A stretch of 64,000 nucleotides of DNA from Pelagibius sp050330205. Lineage in GTDB: Bacteria > Pseudomonadota > Alphaproteobacteria > Kiloniellales > Kiloniellaceae. Under the pieces are notes generated by a model that was given only the letters and a program-made list of their open reading frames with translations, was not told where the DNA came from and did no database searches. The stretch is from contig JBHJOA010000004.1 in the NCBI GenBank assembly GCA_050330205.1, forward strand, positions 1 through 64,000, written 5' to 3'. A program made the translations under genes and the position numbers. This document shows positions 17,794 through 26,700 of this stretch, piece by piece (the stretch's first letter is position 1; the number at the start of each line of letters is the position of its first letter).

Positions 17794-18087
17794 CTTCCTA
17801 AGGTTTCCTCATTTGGGCAGTGCCGGACTGCCTGCCCGGCGCCCAGCTTCACGCAAAGGCCGTGCCAGGACGCGGCGTGAGGGTTTTCGGCGGGTTTCGG
17901 CGGCGGCTTGGCACGCGCCGGCCGGCGCGGTACGGCAAGTGTGGCAGAGCTTGCCGGGCAGAACTTGCCGCCGACCGGGCGAATGGACGGGGAAACCGCC
18001 TGAGAATCTGCGCCTTTCAACCAAGTCTTAACCAACGGCGACTAGGCTCTAACCGGTCGATAATTCAAGAGAAACAGGTTGACTGGT
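17794..18087. other. divergent gap between flgF and fliL
   Basis: This 294-base stretch must hold the promoters of both operons. I see TTAACC at 18028-18033 and CTAACC at 18048, which are isolated CtrA-like half sites without a correctly spaced partner. No small gene or stable hairpin stands out. Confidence 0.4.
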
Positions 18088-18612
18088 ATGGCCGATCAGG
18101 CGGTGACTCAAAACCTCGGCGACATGGAGATCGAGGCCATCCCTAAGGGTGGCCTCAATGGTAAGAAGCTCGTTCTGTTCATCATTCTGCCGATCCTGCT
18201 GCTTGTCGGCGGGCTCGCCGGCGCGTACTTCACCGGCTTGCTCGACCCGCTGCTCGGCCGGCAGGACCCGGCCGCGGCGGAAGCGAACGAGAAGCCGGCC
18301 GAGGTCCAGACGATCTTCTACGATCTGCCGCAGATGCTGGTGAACCTCAACACCGGCGAGCGCAGGAATAACTACCTGAAGATCGCCATCAGCCTGGAGC
18401 TGACCAGCCAGCAGGACAGCGACGCGCTGGACGCGCTGCTGCCGCGCATCGTCGACAACTTCCAGGTCTACCTGCGCGAGCTTCGGGTCGAGGATCTGCG
18501 CGGCTCGGCGGGCGTGCAGCGCCTGCGCGAGGAATTGCTGCTGCGCGTCAATACCGCGGTCTATCCCATCGAGGTGCGCGACGTGCTGTTCAAGGAAATG
18601 CTGGTCCAGTAG
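18088..18612 (+). CDS. fliL: flagellar basal body-associated protein FliL
   Basis: A 174-residue FliL. One transmembrane helix (about residues 27-47, LVLFIILPILLLVGGLAG) anchors a periplasmic stomatin-like domain with FYDLPQMLVNLNT, YLKIAISLELTS and a C-terminal YPIEVRDVLFKEMLVQ. FliL surrounds or stabilises stators and increases torque. The ATG at 18088 is chosen; a TTG at 18079 is in frame. It heads a block of motor genes. Confidence 0.92.
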   Translation: MADQAVTQNLGDMEIEAIPKGGLNGKKLVLFIILPILLLVGGLAGAYFTGLLDPLLGRQDPAAAEANEKPAEVQTIFYDLPQMLVNLNTGERRNNYLKIAISLELTSQQDSDALDALLPRIVDNFQVYLRELRVEDLRGSAGVQRLREELLLRVNTAVYPIEVRDVLFKEMLVQ

Positions 18613-18683
18613 GCCCGTGGCGCGCCGGCCGGCCCCGGTGGCGCCGACGGTAAGCAAGCTATATCAAGAGGTTAGTGCCTGAC

Positions 18684-19757
18684 ATGGCCAACGAAGAAGC
18701 GATGATGGCGGAGTGGGAGGCCATGGCCGACGAGGACGCGGCCGAGGACGGCGCCGCCGCTTCGGAAGCCGCCGGCGGTGCCGGCGGCGGCTCGACCCGG
18801 GTCCTCGATCAGAGCGAGATCGACAGCCTGCTGGGCGTCGCCGGGACCACCGGCGACGACGGCGAGGAATCCGGCATCCAGGCCATCCTCAACTCGGCGC
18901 TGGTGTCCTACGAGCGCCTGCCCATGCTGGAGGTGGTCTTCGACCGCCTGGTGCGCATGATGTCGACCTCGCTGCGCAACTTCACCTCCGACAACGTCGA
19001 GGTCAGCCTCGACAACATCACCTCGGCCCGCTTCGGCGACCATATGAACTCGATCCCGCTGCCGGCGATGCTTTCGGTGTTCAAGGCCGAGGAATGGGAC
19101 AACTACGGCCTGATGACGGTCGACAGCGCGCTGATCTACTCGATCGTCGACGTGCTGCTCGGCGGCCGCCGCGGCACCGCCGCCATGCGCATCGAGGGCC
19201 GGCCCTACACCACCATCGAGCGCAACCTGGTGGAGCGCATGGTCCACGTCGTGCTGGCCGACCTCTCGGCCGCCTTCGACCCGCTGTCGCCGGTGACCTT
19301 CCGCTTCGACCGCCTGGAGACCAACCCGCGCTTCGCCACCATCGCCCGGCCGGCCAACGCGGTTATCGTGGTCACGCTCAGGGTCGACATGGAGGATCGC
19401 GGCGGCCTCATCGAACTGCTGATCCCCTATGCCACTCTGGAGCCGGTGCGCGAGCTGCTGCTGCAGATGTTCATGGGCGAGAAATTCGGTCGCGATTCGA
19501 TCTGGGAAGGTCATCTGACAGCCGAGCTCTGGCAGACCGACATTTCCATCGATGCCGTGCTCGACCAGGTCGAGATGCCGCTCGGCAAGGTTCTGGACTG
19601 GATCGAGGGTAGCCAGCTGGAACTCAACGCCACGCCGAATTCCAAGATCGAACTGCGATGTGGCGACGTGCCCATGTTCCGCGGCCGCATGGGCCGGCGC
19701 GGCGGGCACATCGCGGTGCAGGTCGCCGACAAAGTCGTGAGGGAGGGAGATTCTTGA
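18684..19757 (+). CDS. fliM: flagellar motor switch protein FliM
   Basis: A 357-residue FliM. The CheY-P-binding motif is VLDQSEIDSLLG near residue 40, after an acidic/Ala/Gly-rich N-terminal extension longer than in E. coli. The CheC-like middle domain follows (YERLPMLEVVFDRLVRMM, then the conserved VIYSIVD-type segment LIYSIVDVLLGG), and the C-terminal SpoA-like domain has LGKVLDWIEGSQLELN and GDVPMFRGRMGRR. FliM is the middle layer of the C-ring. An ATG at 18684 is preferred over a GTG at 18675. The stop overlaps the next start by one base. Confidence 0.95.
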   Translation: MANEEAMMAEWEAMADEDAAEDGAAASEAAGGAGGGSTRVLDQSEIDSLLGVAGTTGDDGEESGIQAILNSALVSYERLPMLEVVFDRLVRMMSTSLRNFTSDNVEVSLDNITSARFGDHMNSIPLPAMLSVFKAEEWDNYGLMTVDSALIYSIVDVLLGGRRGTAAMRIEGRPYTTIERNLVERMVHVVLADLSAAFDPLSPVTFRFDRLETNPRFATIARPANAVIVVTLRVDMEDRGGLIELLIPYATLEPVRELLLQMFMGEKFGRDSIWEGHLTAELWQTDISIDAVLDQVEMPLGKVLDWIEGSQLELNATPNSKIELRCGDVPMFRGRMGRRGGHIAVQVADKVVREGDS

Positions 19758-20335
19758 TGTCTTGGCTGCAGGACTACGGTCTTGTCTTCGATGTCGTCAT
19801 CTGCCTGCTGCTGGTGACGACTATCGGCTATGCCATGGCGCTGAACCGGCGGCTCGCCGATCTGCGTGCCGCGCGGGGCGAGATGGAGAAGCTCTTCGCC
19901 GACTTCACCGCCGCGACGGGACAGGCCGAGGGCGGCCTGAGGGCCCTCAAGGAAGGCAGCGGCACCGCCGCCGAGATCCTCTCGAAGAACGTCGGCGACG
20001 CCTGCAGGCTGGCCGATGAGATGGCCTTCCTGGTGAAGAAGGGCAACGAGATCGCCGACCGTCTCGAGGTCGCGATCGCCGCTTCGCGCAAGGCCACCCA
20101 GACTGCCGTGCCGCTGCAGGCGGCGGCACAGCAGCCCGCCGGCCTGGGCGTCGTCGCGGGCGCCGGCGCGGCCGCGCGTCCGGCGATGGAGCCGGTGAAG
20201 CCGCAGGGGCCGCAAGGAGCGGCGCAAGGGGGACCACAGGAGGCCGCTCCGGCGCGCGGCATCGCGAAGCTGGTTCGGCGCAAGCTGTCCGGTGCCGACA
20301 GCGAGCTGATGCGTACCCTGCAGTCGATCCGCTGA
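19757..20335 (+). CDS. DUF6468-type flagellar-cluster membrane protein
   Basis: A 192-residue protein with one N-terminal transmembrane helix (residues 8-28, LVFDVVICLLLVTTIGYAMAL), a coiled-coil region (30-120, with LADLRAARGEMEKLFADF and DEMAFLVKKGNEIADRLE), and a Pro/Gln/Ala-rich linker before a basic C-terminal end (RRKLSGADSELMRTLQSIR). From memory this matches the DUF6468 family that accompanies fliM and motE in Rhodospirillales-like flagellar clusters; no function is established. It is translationally coupled to fliM (TGATG overlap), with GGGAGGGAG upstream. Confidence 0.7.
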   Translation: MSWLQDYGLVFDVVICLLLVTTIGYAMALNRRLADLRAARGEMEKLFADFTAATGQAEGGLRALKEGSGTAAEILSKNVGDACRLADEMAFLVKKGNEIADRLEVAIAASRKATQTAVPLQAAAQQPAGLGVVAGAGAAARPAMEPVKPQGPQGAAQGGPQEAAPARGIAKLVRRKLSGADSELMRTLQSIR

Positions 20336-20361
20336 CACGCCGACCGGAACGGAAGCCTTTC

Positions 20362-21054
20362 ATGCGCCTTCGCTTTTTGCCGCTGCTTATCCTGGTCGCC
20401 TTCCTTGGCGCCGGCGTGAAGGTGGCCGACGTCTGGCAGTCGCTCGGCGGGCCGATGCCGGCCTTTGCCGCCGATGTCCCGGATGCCGAGCCCGGCACCG
20501 TCCTGCAGACCGCCGCCGGCCCGGACGCAGAGGCTGCGAACGGCACCGAAGACGCCGCCGCGGCAGAGGCAGCCCCGGGCAGCGTCGGGCCGATTCCTCA
20601 GGGCCAGATCACCAACCTCCCCACCGACATCTTCGAGATGACCGACGAAGAACTGGTGCTGTTGCAGTCGCTGTCCCAGCGCCGCGAGGAGATCGAGCAG
20701 CGGGCCCGGGAGATCGACCAGCGCGAGATTCTGCTAAAGGCGGCCGAGCAGCGCATCGACCAGAAGATCGCGGAACTCGAGCGCCTGCAGGCCTCCATCG
20801 AAGCCCTGCTGGTGCAACATGACGAGCAGAGCGAGGCGCAGTTGCAGAGCCTCGTCAGGATCTACGAAAGCATGAAGCCCAAGGAAGCGGCGCGCATCTT
20901 CGAGGAGCTCGACATGGAGGTCCTGCTCGAGGTGCTCGAGCGCATGAAGGAGCGCAAAACGGCGCCGATCCTGGCCCAGATGGATCCCCGCCGGGCCAAG
21001 GCGGTGACTCTGGAACTGGCCCAGCGCCGCGAATTGCCCCTGCCGCGCCAGTAG
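20362..21054 (+). CDS. motE: MotE-like periplasmic protein
   Basis: A 230-residue protein with an N-terminal membrane anchor or signal (residues 3-20). Residues 90-170 form a long coiled coil (LLQSLSQRREEIEQRAREI, LKAAEQRIDQKIAELERL). The C-terminal domain resembles the MgtE N-terminal fold shared by MotE proteins: YESMKPKEAARIFEELDMEVLLEVLERMKERKTAPILAQMDPRRAKAVT. In Sinorhizobium MotE is a periplasmic chaperone for the motility protein MotC. Its place before cheY and two MotB-like genes supports a stator-related role. Confidence 0.82.
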   Translation: MRLRFLPLLILVAFLGAGVKVADVWQSLGGPMPAFAADVPDAEPGTVLQTAAGPDAEAANGTEDAAAAEAAPGSVGPIPQGQITNLPTDIFEMTDEELVLLQSLSQRREEIEQRAREIDQREILLKAAEQRIDQKIAELERLQASIEALLVQHDEQSEAQLQSLVRIYESMKPKEAARIFEELDMEVLLEVLERMKERKTAPILAQMDPRRAKAVTLELAQRRELPLPRQ

Positions 21055-21080
21055 ACCTAACAATTCGGATTTCTTGGCTT

Positions 21081-21096
21081 TTTACCGAGTGTTAAC
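21081..21096 (+). promoter_or_regulatory. CtrA-like site upstream of cheY (one mismatch)
   Basis: TTTACCGAGTGTTAAC fits TTAA-N7-TTAAC with one mismatch in the first half. It is 76 bases before the cheY start, in the 117-base gap after motE, so cheY may have its own promoter. Confidence 0.45.
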
Positions 21097-21171
21097 GCCA
21101 ATTGGCTAGCTTTTCGGTGAAATCGCACGCGTCTCGCATGGGCGAGCCTTAGCTATACGGGAGTTCAAGAT

Positions 21172-21561
21172 ATGTCGTCTGTCGACATGAGCATGCCGAT
21201 CCTCATCGTAGATGATTACAAGACGATGCTGCGGATCATTCGCAACCTGCTGAAGCAGCTCGGCTTCACCAACGTCGACGAGGCCACTGACGGCAGCTCC
21301 GCCTTGCAGAAGCTGCGCGACAAGGAGTACTCGCTGGTCATCTCCGACTGGAACATGGAGCCGATGAGCGGCATGCAGCTGCTCACCGAGGTGCGCGCCG
21401 ACACCAAGCTGAAGACGCTGCCGTTCATCATGATCACGGCCGAAAGCAAGACCGAGAACGTGATCGCGGCCAAGCAGGCCGGCGTCAGCAACTACATCGT
21501 CAAGCCGTTCAACGCCGCGACGCTTAAGTCCAAGCTCGCCGCCGTGCTCGGCAACTTCTGA
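21172..21561 (+). CDS. cheY: chemotaxis response regulator CheY
   Basis: A 129-residue single-domain receiver. The acidic pair is D14-D15 (ILIVDDYKTMLRII), the phospho-acceptor is D59 (LVISDWNMEPMSG), and the switch Thr and the Lys are T89 (FIMITAESK) and K111 (NYIVKPF). These match CheY closely, including the E. coli-like WNM after the aspartate. CheY-P binds FliM, encoded four genes upstream, to change rotation. cheZ follows after 43 bases. Confidence 0.94.
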   Translation: MSSVDMSMPILIVDDYKTMLRIIRNLLKQLGFTNVDEATDGSSALQKLRDKEYSLVISDWNMEPMSGMQLLTEVRADTKLKTLPFIMITAESKTENVIAAKQAGVSNYIVKPFNAATLKSKLAAVLGNF

Positions 21562-21604
21562 GCCCAGTCGACCCCACTCCCGTTCATGGGCAAGGAGACG
21601 AGCC

Positions 21605-22264
21605 ATGGCTGTCGCGGCAGTCAAAGAGAAAATCGCAGCGCAGCTTCAGGAGCTGCATAAGACCGAAGGGTCGATCCGACCCGAGGAGATCGTCGGTATC
21701 GTCGAAGCGGTGATCGACAGCATCGAAGGCGATATGACGGCGGTCGGTCTCAAGGTCTATGCGGATATCGAGGCCCTGGCGCGCTACATCAACACGGCGC
21801 GGGCCGAGATCGCCGAGCTGTGTCCGGACGACATCAACTCCGAGCACCTGCCGGCGGCGACCGACGAACTGACGGCCATTGTCGGCGCGACCGAGCAGGC
21901 GACCCATACCATCTTCGAGGCGGTCGAGGGCATCGAGGCACTCACCGAAAAGATGGACCCCGAGGTGGCCGAGAAGGTTTCCGCGGCCGTTACCTCGGTC
22001 TTCGAGGCCTGCGGCTTCCAGGACATCACCGGCCAGCGGATCACCAAGGTGGTGACCGCGCTCCAGAAGGTCGAGGCCAAGGTCGACGCCCTGCTGAACG
22101 CCTTCGGCGACGATCTGAAGCGCGAGGGCGCACCGCGCCCGCCTGAAAAGAAGTCCAAGACGCCGAGCGGGGCTCCGGCCCGGCCGGACGAGGATCTGCT
22201 GAACGGTCCGCAGCTGCCCGAGAACGCCATCAGCCAGGACGACATCGACGCGCTGTTCGGGTGA
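21605..22264 (+). CDS. cheZ: CheY-P phosphatase CheZ
   Basis: A 219-residue CheZ. It is a long helical hairpin; the catalytic motif is QDITGQ at residues 139-144, so D140 and Q144 correspond to E. coli D143 and Q147. The extreme C-terminus reads ISQDDIDALFG, the CheY-binding amphipathic peptide, linked by a Pro/Lys-rich flexible segment. CheZ is less common in alphaproteobacteria than phosphate-sink CheYs, so this cell can dephosphorylate CheY-P actively. GGAG lies 7 bases before the ATG. Confidence 0.93.
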   Translation: MAVAAVKEKIAAQLQELHKTEGSIRPEEIVGIVEAVIDSIEGDMTAVGLKVYADIEALARYINTARAEIAELCPDDINSEHLPAATDELTAIVGATEQATHTIFEAVEGIEALTEKMDPEVAEKVSAAVTSVFEACGFQDITGQRITKVVTALQKVEAKVDALLNAFGDDLKREGAPRPPEKKSKTPSGAPARPDEDLLNGPQLPENAISQDDIDALFG

Positions 22265-22271
22265 GGCGGTC

Positions 22272-22949
22272 ATGGCTGGCCTCGCACGCGACACCGGCCG
22301 ACGGCAGAGCAACAGCCACATCGTCGCGCTGCTCAGCCTGAAGATCCTGCTGCTGGCGTTCTTCATCCTGCTCAACTCCATGGCCAGCTTCGAGGAGGAA
22401 CGACGCGACGCCGTGGTCGAGAGCGTGCGCGAGGCGTTCCAAGGACTGCTCCCGGCCGATCGCAACGTCACCGAGCGTCTCTCCGGCCTCGATGGCTTCG
22501 ACGGCTCCGAGGACGTGATCTCATCACTCAATGAACTCTTCGGCCGCAACCTGCCGCTGGCCGAGAAGCCGGATGCCTCGGGCTCGCGGACCCTGCAGGT
22601 CGATCTGCAGGTCGGCGAGCTCTTCACCGGACAGGGTAGTGAATTCAATCCCGAGGGCACCGAAATCCTGCGGCTCGTCGCCGGCGTGCTGTCGGACGCC
22701 CGCTTCTCCGGGCAGGACTACCAGATCGACGTCCTCTACGGTCTCAGCGGCAGGACGAGCGGTGTCGAGGGCAACCATGGCGCCGTGATGCGTTCAGGGG
22801 CCTTGGTGCGCGAGCTGGAGGGCCACGGCCTGCCGCCGGCGCGGCTTTCAGCCGGACTGCTGCCGAACTTCCCGGGCACGGTGCGCCTTCACTTCACTGT
22901 CGAGACCGCGGCGGCGCCGGGCGCTGCCGAAGCGGGCGGGGAGAACTAG
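22272..22949 (+). CDS. MotB-like protein lacking the ion-binding aspartate
   Basis: A 225-residue protein. A transmembrane helix at about residues 17-37 (VALLSLKILLLAFFILLN) is followed by SMASFEEERRDAVVESVREAFQG, as in MotB-type stator proteins. The aspartate that binds the proton in MotB is replaced by a serine when aligned with the next gene on the shared FF. The periplasmic part is OmpA-like (FTGQGSEFNPEGTEILRLVAGVL, then IDVLYGL), but the peptidoglycan-binding helix is degenerate (NHGAVMRSGALVREL). It is 7 bases after cheZ and 2 before its paralogue. Probably a partner subunit or scaffold, not an ion channel by itself. Confidence 0.8.
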   Translation: MAGLARDTGRRQSNSHIVALLSLKILLLAFFILLNSMASFEEERRDAVVESVREAFQGLLPADRNVTERLSGLDGFDGSEDVISSLNELFGRNLPLAEKPDASGSRTLQVDLQVGELFTGQGSEFNPEGTEILRLVAGVLSDARFSGQDYQIDVLYGLSGRTSGVEGNHGAVMRSGALVRELEGHGLPPARLSAGLLPNFPGTVRLHFTVETAAAPGAAEAGGEN

Positions 22950-22951
22950 CC

Positions 22952-23755
22952 ATGGTCGGTGACGGCAGGTCCCGGAACGATGCCGCCGAGCCCCAGGCCG
23001 GCGGAGCGGCCGCCGTCGCCGGCGGCGCCTGGGAGCGGCTCGGTCCCTCGCTGCTGGTCTACCGCGGCCGGCGCCGGGAGAACGCGCAGGCCTGGCTCCT
23101 GACCTTCACGGACCTCTCGGCCCTGATGCTGACTTTCTTCGTGCTGCTGTTCTCGATGTCGACCATCGAGGTCACGCAGTGGCAGAACCTCATCGACTCC
23201 CTGTCGCCGCGCCTCGATCGCCTGCAGCAGGTCACCGTCGCCCTGCCGCAGAGCGAGAAGTCGGCCGAGGAAGTGGAACGCCTGCCGGGCACCGACCTCG
23301 ACTACCTGGCGGCGGTGCTGAAGGAGCAGATGGCGGCCAACGAGGAACTGGCCGGGGTCCGCATCACGCAGGACCGCGACCGGCTGGTGATCTCCGTGCC
23401 CGGCGATCTGCTGTTCGCTCCGGGCTCGGTCGATCTGGGCGAGTCTGGTGGAAAGGCGGCCTTCACGCTGGGCGGGGTCCTGCGCAACCTGCGCAACGTG
23501 ATCGAGATCGCCGGTCACGCCGATCCGGTGGTGCCGCGGGACTCGCATCCGAGCAACTGGGAGCTGTCGTTGTTGCGCGCCACTGTGCTCTCCGAAATGC
23601 TCACCAAGGTCGGGTATCGCGGCGAGATCCTGGTGCGCGGCTACGGCCATTCCCGCTATGAGGAGGTCGACCCGTCGCTCGATCCCGCCGATCGCATGGC
23701 GCGCGCGCGCCGCGTCGACATCGTCGTCCACGCCTACGCGGCGGAGGTGCGCTGA
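22952..23755 (+). CDS. MotB/OmpA-family protein
   Basis: A 267-residue MotB-like protein. About 48 cytoplasmic residues precede a transmembrane helix with the stator pattern TFTDLSALMLTFFVLLFSMS; the Asp is in the position of MotB D32. The periplasmic OmpA-like domain starts after residue 130 (RLVISVPGDLLFAPGSVDL), has VIEIAGHADPV, and carries the peptidoglycan-binding helix SNWELSLLRATVLSEML and the DRMARARRVDIVV end. No MotA is next to it. It starts 2 bases after its paralogue's stop; its own stop overlaps the next start by one base. Confidence 0.86.
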   Translation: MVGDGRSRNDAAEPQAGGAAAVAGGAWERLGPSLLVYRGRRRENAQAWLLTFTDLSALMLTFFVLLFSMSTIEVTQWQNLIDSLSPRLDRLQQVTVALPQSEKSAEEVERLPGTDLDYLAAVLKEQMAANEELAGVRITQDRDRLVISVPGDLLFAPGSVDLGESGGKAAFTLGGVLRNLRNVIEIAGHADPVVPRDSHPSNWELSLLRATVLSEMLTKVGYRGEILVRGYGHSRYEEVDPSLDPADRMARARRVDIVVHAYAAEVR

Positions 23756-26700
23756 TGATCCGCCTGCTGCTCGCCCTCGCGCTCCTGGTCACCGCGGCGG
23801 CGCCCCTGCGGGCGGCCGAGCCTGTGACGGTGCGTGCCGGCCTGCACGAGGATTACGGCCGCATCGTCTTCGACTGGCCCCGCGAAGTCGACTACGATGC
23901 CCGCATCGAGGCCGGCCGCCTGGTGGTCAGTTTTGGCGAGGCGGCGGCCTTCGAGGGATCGGTTCTGCGCGACGGTCTCAAGGGTTATGCGGCAGCGGCG
24001 CAGGCTTCCGAGGACGGCCGCAGCCTGGCGCTGCCGCTCAGCGGCGCTTACGACATGAAGCACTTCCGGCTCGGCACCAAGGTGGTCATTGACCTGCAGC
24101 AGGCGGCTGTTCCGGGCGCACCGCAGGCGACGGCGGAGGCGGTGCAGGAGAGCCTGCCGCGCGTGCGGGTGCGCGGGGGCCGTCACGACGGCTTCAGTCG
24201 CCTGGTGTTCGACTGGGCGGAGCCGGTCGGCGAAGTTCTGGAGGAGGCCAGCGGGCAGGCGCGTCTGATCTTCGACCGCCCCGCGACCTTCGATACCTCG
24301 GCGGTGAACACGGCCCGCCTGCCGCAGATCGCAGCTCTCCGGACGGCGCCAGAGGGCGTGACCGTCGAGTTCGCTGAGGGCAGTCGCCTGCGCGTCGACC
24401 GCAGCGGTACCAAGGTGGTGCTCGACGTGATGCCGCCGCCAAGTGCCACGCCTGCCGCCGCGCCCGAGTCGCCGGCGGCGACCGAAACCGCACCGGAACT
24501 GCCGGCGGCGACAGAAACCGCATCCGCCGAACCGGCGCCAGCCCCGCAGACGGTCCCGGAAGCTGCAGCGACGCCGACCGGCAGGCCGACCCCGCTGGTG
24601 CCGCAGTCCATGGGAGGTACGGCCGCCGCGCCTCCCGCTGCGGCGCCCTTGCCGAAGATCGCCGAGTCCGCGCGCGGGAGGCTCGACATCGCCACCGATC
24701 CGATACCCGGGTTTCTGAGGTCCCAGGCCCAGGGACCGAGGGCGGATGCCTTCGAGCCGGTGGTTCTGACCTTCAGCTGGGAGTTGCCGACCACGGCGGC
24801 GGCGTTCCGGCGCGGCGACAAGATCTGGCTGGTGTTCGACCGGCCGGCGCCACCCGACGCGGTGCGTCGCATCGCCGAGGCGGTGCCGCATCTGGGAGAG
24901 GTGCGGATGATGGAGGAGGCCGGCGCCACCATTCTTCAATTCGCCGCGCCCGTGACCGTGGCACCTCGCCTCAGCCGCGATGGTGGCACCTGGACAGTGG
25001 ACCTGCGTCCACGCAGCAGCCTGCCCGAGCAGGCGCTGGCGGCGCCGGTGGTGGAAGACGAGGAGGGCGGCCGCATTCGCTACCCGGTGATCGGCGCCGG
25101 GCGCATGCTCTGGGTGACCGACCCCGATGCCGGCGACCGCCTGGTGCTGGTACCGATCCGCGGCGCCGGCATGGGCCTGACCCTGCCGTACGGCTTTCCG
25201 CAGTTCCGCAGTTTGCAGACCCAGCAGGGTATCGTCCTCCAGCCGCTGACTGCCGGCATCGAGGTCGCAACGGTGCAGACCGGCGTGCTGGTGCGAGACC
25301 GCAACGGTCTGCTGGTCTCGAAGGCCGAGGAGCGGCGCGCTGCGGGGCGTGCCGCCGATCCGTCGAGCGACGCACCCGGGCTGTTCGAGCTGGAGGAGTG
25401 GCGGCGCGGCGGTATCGATCTTTACCAGGAGAACCGGCAGGCCCTGCTGCGCGCGACCACGGGTGTCGGTGGCGACCGGCTCGCCGTCGCGCGGCTCGAC
25501 CTGGCGCGCTTTTACTTCGCCCACGGTATGGAAAGCGAGGCGCTCGGCGTCCTGCAGGTGATCGAAGACGCCAACCCGCGTCTCGCCCGCGATCCCGAAG
25601 TAAGTCTCATGAAGGGCGCTAGCCAGGTGATGATGCGGGACTACGCGGCCGCCACCGCGACGCTCGCCCATCCGGCGCTGGACGGCGAACGCGAGGCGCT
25701 GCTCTGGCAGGCCGCGCTGGCGTTTCAGGCCGAGGACTGGCAGGCGGCGGCGACGGGTTTTGCCGCGACGCTCGACCTGATCGAGAGCTATCCGCGCCAC
25801 CTGCGTCTGTGGCTGGACCTGGCCGCTGCCGAGAGCTTCATGCAGGCCGGCGACCCCGAGGCCGCGGGTCGACAACTCGACCACCTGCAGTCTCGCGACC
25901 TGGACGCGCGTGAATTGGCGCAGGTTCAGGTGGTGCGCGGCATGCTGGCATCTGCCGCCGGCGACATCGAGGAAGCCGGGAAGCTGTGGATCGAGGCGCG
26001 CGACGGCAGCCACCGGCCGTCGCAGGCGCGTGCACGGCTGGCCCTGATCGAACTTGGCATCGCCGAGGAAACGCTGTCGCCGCAGGCGGCCATCGAGGAA
26101 CTGGAACGCCTGCGCTTCGCTTGGCGCGGCGATCTCTTCGAGTTCGCCCTGCTGCGCAAGCTGGCCGACCTCTATGTCGGGGAAAAGCGTCATCGCGACG
26201 CGCTCTACGCCCTGCGCGAGGCGGTGATCAACTTCCCGGACGATCCCGTCGCCCGCACTTCGGCGCAGAGAATGCGGGAGATCTTCGCCGAGATCTACAG
26301 CGATCCCGGTGATCCCGAGGTGCCGCCGCTGCGGGCGCTGGCGCTGTTCCACGAGTTCATGGAGCTGACCCCCGCCGGCCCCGAAGGCGACCTGATGATC
26401 GCCGGTCTGGCCGACCGCCTGGTCGAGGTCGACCTGCTGAGCCGCGCGGCGGAGCTTCTGGAAGGCCAGGTGCGTTATCGTCTCGAAGGAGACGACAAGG
26501 TGCGCATCGGCGCCCGCCTCGCGCTGGTTCACCTGCTCGACCGCAACCCCGAAGCCAGTCTCGAGGCGCTCGACATCAGCGAAGTCGAGGGCGCCGACGC
26601 GGCGCTCGCGGGGCAGCGGCGCCAGCTGCGCGCCAGGGCGCTGTCAGACCTGAATCGCACGGCGGAGGCCCTCGAACTGCTGGCCGACGACGAGAGCCTG

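Noticed and set aside
22952..23755. Calling this gene a plain motB
   Set aside because: The Asp helix and OmpA domain fit, but no motA accompanies it and a paralogue precedes it, so an accessory role cannot be excluded; the symbol is left empty.
23734..26532. 932-codon minus-strand reading frame opposite the giant periplasmic gene
   Set aside because: No signal peptide, no motif and no ribosome site, whereas the plus-strand frame has a signal peptide and is coupled to the MotB-like gene.
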